NCBI RefSeq assembly: GCF_019396385.1
Contig: NZ_JAHKRN010000038.1
Span: forward strand, 1 to 64,000
DNA length: 64,000 nt
Reading direction: 5' to 3'
Source of the DNA: Nonomuraea harbinensis
GTDB taxonomy: Bacteria > Actinomycetota > Actinomycetes > Streptosporangiales > Streptosporangiaceae
In this document: positions 59,689 through 64,000 of the stretch, piece after piece
Numbering within the stretch: position 1 is the stretch's first letter
How the letters are laid out: the number at the start of each line of letters is the position of its first letter
The notes under the pieces: generated by a model
What the model was told of the DNA's origin: nothing
Seen by the model: only the letters and a program-made list of their open reading frames with translations
Database searches by the model: none
Translations under genes and position numbers: made by a program

Positions 59689-60507
59689 CTAGCCCTTCAC
59701 AGCGCCGGCCATCAGGCCGGACCTGAGCCGTCGCTGGATGATTGCGAAAAAGATCAAGCTCGGGATCGTCGCCATCAGCGACGCCGCAGCCAGCGGGCCG
59801 AGCCTTGCCACTCCCTCGGGGCCGGTGAACCGCACCAGCGTCAGCGGGAGCGTCATCACGTCCGGGTCCTTCAGGACCACGAGCGCGAACAGGAACTCGT
59901 TCCACGACGAGATGAACGAGAACAGCAGCGTCGCCACCACGCCGGGAGCCAGCAGCGGGGCGACCACGCTGACGATCGCCCGCATCCGGCCCGCGCCGTC
60001 CACCGACGCGGCCTCCTCCAGCTCGCGCGGCACGGAGCGCACGTACCCCTGGAGCATCCACAGCGCGAACGGCAGCGTGAACGTCACGTGCACCGCCACC
60101 AGCCCGGCCAGCGTGTTGACCAGGTCGAGCTCCCGCATGACCATGAACAGCGGGATGATGATCAGGATGAACGGGAACACCTGGCTGACCAGCACCCACC
60201 CGAGCGCGATCCGCTTGAGCACGCCCTGGTAGCGGGCGAGCGCGTACGCTGCGGGCAGCGCGACCGCCACGGTCAGGAACGCGCTGGCCAGCGCCACGAC
60301 GAGGCTGCGCAGCCCGGCCCCGACCAGGTCCTGCTCGCCGAACGCGGCGGCGAAGTTGGCCAGCGTCGGCTCCCTGGGGATCCAGGCGGGGTCCAGGCTG
60401 GCCATCTCCTGCGGCGTCTTCAGCGCCGTCGACAGCAGCCAGACCAGCGGGAAGCCCAGGAAGACCAGGTAGACCAGCAGCGCCGCGTACTGGGGGATCC
60501 TTCTCAT
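59689..60507 (-). CDS. ABC transporter permease (CUT1, MalG-like)
   Basis: A 272-residue six-helix permease with EAA loop RELEEAASVDGAGRMRAIVSVVAPLLAP and N-terminal LVYLVFLGFPLVWLLSTALKTPQEM. It partners the permease encoded just before it; their genes overlap by 4 nt. The ATG has GGGAGG upstream. No ATPase gene is in the operon, so an MsiK-like shared ATPase is likely. Confidence 0.88.
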   Translation of the reverse strand: MRRIPQYAALLVYLVFLGFPLVWLLSTALKTPQEMASLDPAWIPREPTLANFAAAFGEQDLVGAGLRSLVVALASAFLTVAVALPAAYALARYQGVLKRIALGWVLVSQVFPFILIIIPLFMVMRELDLVNTLAGLVAVHVTFTLPFALWMLQGYVRSVPRELEEAASVDGAGRMRAIVSVVAPLLAPGVVATLLFSFISSWNEFLFALVVLKDPDVMTLPLTLVRFTGPEGVARLGPLAAASLMATIPSLIFFAIIQRRLRSGLMAGAVKG

Positions 60508-61415
60508 GACGCCTCCCTCAGCTGCCGCCACAGGTAGACGCCGAGCAGCGCGAGCACGACGACCACGATGGCGACGCCGAGCGCGGCCGCGTAGCCGAAG
60601 AAGCCGTAGCGGAACGCCTCCTCGTACGCGAACAGCATCGGCAGCCTCGTCCGCCCGCCGGGCCCGCCCTGGGTGAGCACGTAGACCAGGCTGAACTGGT
60701 TGAAGTTCCACACGAAGTCGAGCGAGGTGATGGCCACGATGACCGGGCGGAGCTGGGGCAGCGTGATGTTCCAGAACCGGCGCCAGGTGCCCGCCCCGTC
60801 CATCGCGCCCGCCTCGTACAGCTCCCTCGGGACGGTCTGCAGGCCCGCCAGCAGCACCACCGTGGTCTGCGGCATGCCGCTCCAGACGCCCATGACGATG
60901 ACGGCGGGCAGCGCCCAGGTGAAGTCGGCCAGCCAGTTGATGTCGGTGCCGAGCGTGCTGTTCACGATGCCGGCGTCCGGGTGGTAGACCAGCCGCCACA
61001 TCAGGCCGATCACCACGGGCGGCATCGCCCATGGCACCATGGCCAGCACCCGCGCCACGCCGCGCAGCGCCAGCCGCTCGTTGAGCAGCAGGGCCAGCCC
61101 CAGCGAGGCGAGGAACTGCAGCGCGGTCACCGAGACCGCCCAGATCATCCCGACCTGCATGGACTGCCAGAAGTCGTCGTCGCCGAGCAGCGCGGCGAAG
61201 TTGTCCAGCCCGGCGAAGCTGGTGACGTGGTTCCTGCCGGACTCGGCGTCGGTGAACGCCAGCGAGATCCCGTACAGCAGCGGCCCGACGCTGAAGATCA
61301 GCACCGGCACCAGCGCGGGCAGCAGGAGCACCCACATCTCGCGGTTCCTGCGCGGCCCGCGCCCGCTCCGCCTGCGACCGGCGGGCGGGGCGGGCCGCGT
61401 CGCCGTGGCCGTCAC
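60504..61415 (-). CDS. ABC transporter permease (CUT1, MalF/UgpA-like)
   Basis: A 303-residue permease with a basic N-terminal tail, six helices, the EAA loop RELYEAGAMDGAGTWRRFWNITLPQLRPVI and the CUT1 hallmark NQFSLVYVLTQGGPGG. The GTG start follows GGAGAGGGGGA and overlaps the LacI stop by 4 nt (GTGA). Confidence 0.88.
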   Translation of the reverse strand: MTATATRPAPPAGRRRSGRGPRRNREMWVLLLPALVPVLIFSVGPLLYGISLAFTDAESGRNHVTSFAGLDNFAALLGDDDFWQSMQVGMIWAVSVTALQFLASLGLALLLNERLALRGVARVLAMVPWAMPPVVIGLMWRLVYHPDAGIVNSTLGTDINWLADFTWALPAVIVMGVWSGMPQTTVVLLAGLQTVPRELYEAGAMDGAGTWRRFWNITLPQLRPVIVAITSLDFVWNFNQFSLVYVLTQGGPGGRTRLPMLFAYEEAFRYGFFGYAAALGVAIVVVVLALLGVYLWRQLREAS

Positions 61416-62461
61416 GGCGTCCCCCTCTCCGCGCCTGGCGCCTGGTACGGTGCGGGCTCCTCCCCCGTCGTCGAAGCCCGTACCGCGAGGCGCGGCGGCA
61501 CGGTCACCCTGCGGGGCTCCCTGTCGCCGTTCTTCAGCCGGTCGACCAGCAGCTCGGCGGCGGCCTTGCCACGTTCGGCCGACCCCAGCGAGACGCTGGT
61601 GAGCGACGGCCAGGAGGCCGCCGCCAGGTCGGTGTCGTCCATGCCGGCCACCGCCACGTCGTGCGGCACCCGCCGCCCGGCCGCGCGCAGCACGTCCAGC
61701 GCGCCGAGCGCGATCAGGTCGTTGGCGCACATCAGCGCGTCGACGTCGGGCCGCCGCTCCAGCAGCGCCGCGACGGCCCTGCCGCCCTCGGCGCGGTAGA
61801 AGTCGCCGATCTCGACCAGCTCCTCGTCGTACGGCAGCCCGAGATCTTCCAGCGCCTCCCGGTACGCGGCCCCGCGCGCGGCGCCGGGCACTGTGTCGGT
61901 CGGGCCGTTGACCATGCCGATCGTGCGGCGGCCGAGCCGGTAGAGGTGGTCGATGGCCAGCTTCACGCCGGTGCGCGAGTCGGCCCTGACGTTGTCCACG
62001 GGCGTGCCCTCCGGCACCGACCCGATGATCACCACCGGGGCGCGGGCCGCGGCCAGCATGTCCAGGTGCTGCTCGGTGACGCGCAGCGGGCTCATGATCA
62101 GCCCGTCCACGTACCGCTCCCCCAGGCTGTGCAGCACGTCGATCTCGTCGGCCACCACCGCGTCCGTGGAGTGCAGGACGAGGCGGTAGCCGGCGGACTT
62201 GAGCACCGGCTGGATCTGGCGCAACATGGCGAGGTAGGCCGGGTTGCCGACGTCGGCCATGGCGAAGGCGACCTGGTGGGTGCGGCGGGACTTCAGGGAG
62301 CGGGCGACGGCGTTGCGCACATATCCGAGCTCCTCGGCGGCGGCCATCACCTTCCGCACGGTCTCCTGCCGGGTGGGCAGGCCGTTGAGCACCCGCGACA
62401 CCGAGGCGATGGAGACACCGGCGCGCTCGGCGATCGTGGTGATCGTGGGTCCGTCGGCCAA
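61412..62461 (-). CDS. LacI-family regulator of the ADPRH/ribokinase operon
   Basis: A 349-residue LacI protein with headpiece TITTIAERAGVSIASVSRVLNGLPTRQETVRKVMAAAEELGY and hinge region NAVARSLKSRRTHQVAFAMADVGNPAYL. The core has GMVNGPTDTVPGAARGAAYREALEDLG and CANDLIALGALDVLRAAGRRVPHDVAVAGMDDTDLAAASWPSLTSV. I chose the TTG at 62461 because GGAAGGGA precedes it by 7 nt. A longer reading would run through the operators. It is first in the operon and sits just below its own palindromes, so autoregulation is likely. Confidence 0.86.
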   Translation of the reverse strand: MADGPTITTIAERAGVSIASVSRVLNGLPTRQETVRKVMAAAEELGYVRNAVARSLKSRRTHQVAFAMADVGNPAYLAMLRQIQPVLKSAGYRLVLHSTDAVVADEIDVLHSLGERYVDGLIMSPLRVTEQHLDMLAAARAPVVIIGSVPEGTPVDNVRADSRTGVKLAIDHLYRLGRRTIGMVNGPTDTVPGAARGAAYREALEDLGLPYDEELVEIGDFYRAEGGRAVAALLERRPDVDALMCANDLIALGALDVLRAAGRRVPHDVAVAGMDDTDLAAASWPSLTSVSLGSAERGKAAAELLVDRLKNGDREPRRVTVPPRLAVRASTTGEEPAPYQAPGAERGTP

Positions 62462-62480
62462 GGCTGTCCCTTCCGTGTAC

Positions 62481-62516
62481 GTAAACGATTTCAGCAAAGA
62501 GACTGTAAACGTTTAC
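62481..62516. promoter_or_regulatory. Two LacI-type operators upstream of the ADPRH operon
   Basis: GTAAACGTTTAC (62505-62516) is a perfect 12-bp palindrome with central CG. GTAAACGATTTC (62481-62492) shares the left half. Their offset is 24 bp. They lie 20 to 55 bp upstream of the LacI start, which fits repression of the whole operon by its first product. Confidence 0.75.
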
Positions 62517-63024
62517 TGCGTGTGCGCCATGTAACCCGCCCGCCACGTCCCCGGTCAAGTCACGATCGCATCACGCGCGACACGCCCGGAAAACAGAAGT
62601 GTGATGAAAACCACGCTTCAGGGGCAAAACCGGGCCTCGGGGGCATGACTCACCGGGTGCGCGGGCCGAGCGGGACGATCACCGGAGAGCGGGCGTCCCG
62701 GACCGGCGGGCGGCACCCGCGCGAGTCTCCGCCTGGAGCCCGAATCCGAGGGCGTCATGCCTGGTCAAAGGCCCTTTCGGCACCATCTGACGCCGTATCC
62801 CGGCACATCGGGGCTACGGTGAGACGTCAAGCGTGGCCGGCGGCGCGGTCGTCCGCGGCGGTGCGCCCGGGTGGGAGACGGCGTGCGGCGGAGCGGCCGC
62901 CACGGCCCCGCGGACACGTTGAGCGGCGCTTTCCGCTACACGAACCGCTGGTATCCGCCATGATTAGCCACTGCACTACGGGTAACAGAATCCCCGATCG
63001 TTAACTCCCCGAGGAGAACTACTG
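62517..63024. other. Intergenic region between the LacI operon and mihF
   Basis: I see no convincing gene in these 500 bp. The region holds the divergent promoters of the LacI operon and mihF. Small hairpins occur, but none has the features of a known riboswitch or tRNA. Confidence 0.4.
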
Positions 63025-63330
63025 ATGGCACTTCCTACTCTCACCCCCGAGCAGCGCAAGGCGGCGCTGGAGAAGGCCGCGGAGGCCCGTGCCGCCCGCA
63101 CCGCCCTGCTGGCGAAGGTCAAGGCGGGCGAGCTGTCGTTCTCGCAGCTGCTCGAGCGCGACGACGACATCGCCAAGAAGATCAAGGTGTCGCAGGCCCT
63201 GCGCGCCGTGAAGGGCGTCGGCCCGGCCAAGGCCACCGCTCTGATGGAGGAGGCCGGCGTCGACGAGAAGCGCCGCCTCGGCGGCCTGGGCGCCCAGCAG
63301 CGCAAGAAGCTGGTCGAAGCGCTCGGCTGA
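63025..63330 (+). CDS. mihF: Actinobacterial integration host factor
   Basis: A 101-residue DNA-binding protein of the mIHF family, unrelated to the HU-type IHF. The N-terminal helix contains LTPEQRKAALEKAAEARAAR. The middle part, KAGELSFSQLLERDD, and the helix-two-turn-helix with VSQALRAVKGVGPAKATALMEEAGVDEKRRLGGLGAQQRKKLVEALG are diagnostic. It binds and bends nucleoid DNA and affects sporulation in Streptomyces. The ATG follows GAGGAG at 8-nt spacing. The usual neighbours (pyrF before, gmk after) are absent. Confidence 0.93.
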   Translation: MALPTLTPEQRKAALEKAAEARAARTALLAKVKAGELSFSQLLERDDDIAKKIKVSQALRAVKGVGPAKATALMEEAGVDEKRRLGGLGAQQRKKLVEALG

Positions 63331-63344
63331 CCACCGGGCGGCCA

Positions 63345-63369
63345 GGTCCGCGCGATGCCCGCGCGGACC
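63345..63369 (+). terminator. Hairpin downstream of mihF
   Basis: GGTCCGCGC pairs with GCGCGGACC across a 7-nt loop, 14 bp after the mihF stop. It has no T-run, so it may be an I-shaped terminator. Confidence 0.55.
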
Positions 63370-63680
63370 GGCCGGCGACACCGGGATCGGCCGGCGCCGA
63401 GGGATGCCGGCCGTCGCACAAAGGGGATGACCGGGCCGAGTGGGGGCTGACGGGCGGATGTCACCGCCCCGAGGCGGGCCCGGTTCCGGCTGGCGCGACC
63501 AACGGGCACGCCAGCTGCTCCGGCCCTCGCCGGGGCAGGCCCGGCGGTCGGCACGGCCGCCCGCCGCACCGGCACGACCACCGCTCAGGGCGGCCCCGGG
63601 TCGCGCCGCGGGGATGACACGCGCTCAGGAGCCACGCGGCAGAGCGACGCGCTCAGGCGCGCGTCATCATCACAGCGCGC
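63370..63680. other. Intergenic region with a short repeated motif
   Basis: No gene is supported. CGCGCTCAGG occurs three times (about 63620, 63650 and 63677), close to the convergent regulator's 3' end, with no clear structure. It may be a remnant or simple GC-rich repeat. Confidence 0.35.
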
Positions 63681-64000
63681 TCAGGAGCGCAGATAGGCCA
63701 GGACGGCCAGGACCCGGCGATGCTGGTCGCTGTCGTCGGCGTAGAGGCCGAGCTTGCTGAAGATGCTCCTGATGTGCTTCTCCACGGCCCCGTCGCTGAT
63801 GACGAGCTGCCTGCCGATGGCGGGGTTGGACTTCCCCTCCGCCATCAGGCCCAGCACCTCGCGCTCGCGCGGGGTGAGCGAGGCGAGCGGGTCGTCCCTG
63901 CGCCTGCGCACCATCAACTGCGACACCACCTGCGGGTCGAACACGGTCCCGCCCGCGGCGACCCGCCGCAGGCCCTCCAGGAACTCCTCCACGTCGACGA
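63681..64000 (-). CDS. NarL/LuxR-family response regulator, partial
   Basis: Only the C-terminal 106 codons are in the window; the gene continues to the right. EEFLEGLRRVAAGGTVFDPQVVSQLM is the linker after a receiver domain. The LuxR helix-turn-helix follows: LTPREREVLGLMAEGKSNPAIGRQLVISDGAVEKHIRSIFSKLGL. A cognate histidine kinase would be expected beside it, outside the window. Confidence 0.88.
   Translation of the reverse strand, partial: VDVEEFLEGLRRVAAGGTVFDPQVVSQLMVRRRRDDPLASLTPREREVLGLMAEGKSNPAIGRQLVISDGAVEKHIRSIFSKLGLYADDSDQHRRVLAVLAYLRS

Noticed and set aside
62517..63024. A riboswitch or ncRNA upstream of mihF
   Set aside because: Hairpins are present, as expected from GC content, but no recognised aptamer core was seen.
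1..64000. CRISPR array, prophage, or biosynthetic megasynthase
   Set aside because: No regularly spaced repeats, phage structural genes, integrase, or PKS/NRPS domains could be found on either strand.

Overview
The window looks like chromosomal DNA from a filamentous, sporulating, high-GC actinomycete. Supporting signs are very high GC third positions, frequent GTG and TTG starts, an SsgB-type sporulation/division protein, an actinobacterial integration host factor (mihF), an F420-type NADP oxidoreductase, many lipoproteins and three LacI-controlled sugar uptake operons. A member of the Streptosporangiaceae (Nonomuraea-like) or a relative is my best guess. This is an inference from gene content and was not tested.

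Layout. 0-1.2 kb: gene-poor, with short repeats that may be an insertion-sequence end, then tRNA-Val(CAC). 1.2-11.3 kb: ssgB, a DUF305 lipoprotein, an LVIVD-repeat lipoprotein, pabB-pabC, a LysR gene divergent from a dehydrogenase-Rid fusion, hutH with an ArsR gene, DUF4383 and an SDR. 11.4-11.6 kb: tRNA-Gly(GCC) and tRNA-Val(GAC). 11.8-19.7 kb: a membrane protein, an IclR regulator, a CE1758/CE1759-type flavin monooxygenase-reductase pair, a secreted propeller protein, DUF1349 and DUF4132 genes, with a CebR-like operator inside the DUF4132 gene. 19.7-30.4 kb: a complete L-rhamnose regulon made of an ABC transporter (rhaS, two permeases, rhaT), mutarotase rhaM, isomerase rhaI, kinase rhaB, fused aldolase/dehydrogenase and LacI regulator. 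30.4-39 kb: a one-carbon pair (FTCD_C protein plus a FolD lacking its catalytic lysine), an amidotransferase, a TSUP transporter, kmo, an AroQ-like/hydrolase fusion, nfi and small regulators. 39-44.7 kb: a LacI/FAD-oxidoreductase/sugar-ABC operon behind two phased palindromes. 45-52.6 kb: pyrF followed by a decayed zone with a class A beta-lactamase, a membrane/Cys-pair propeller protein, a 189-bp partial copy of pyrF, a frameshifted OmpA-type lipoprotein and a broken ABC ATPase. 52.6-62.5 kb: one long LacI-controlled operon. 62.5-64 kb: mihF and the end of a LuxR-type response regulator.

The most unusual unit is the 52.6-62.5 kb operon. It encodes a LacI repressor, a complete CUT1-type ABC importer, four consecutive and divergent ADP-ribosylglycohydrolase (DraG/ADPRH-fold) proteins and a ribokinase, with overlapping or nearly touching genes throughout. 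The natural reading is import of an N- or O-ribosylated compound, hydrolysis of the ribosyl bond by several glycohydrolases, and phosphorylation of the released ribose. The substrate is unknown. Other points worth checking are a FolD with Ile in place of the cyclohydrolase lysine beside an FchA-like protein, a dehydrogenase-Rid fusion, an AroQ-like domain fused to a kynurenine-formamidase-like hydrolase beside kmo, and the pyrF fragment.
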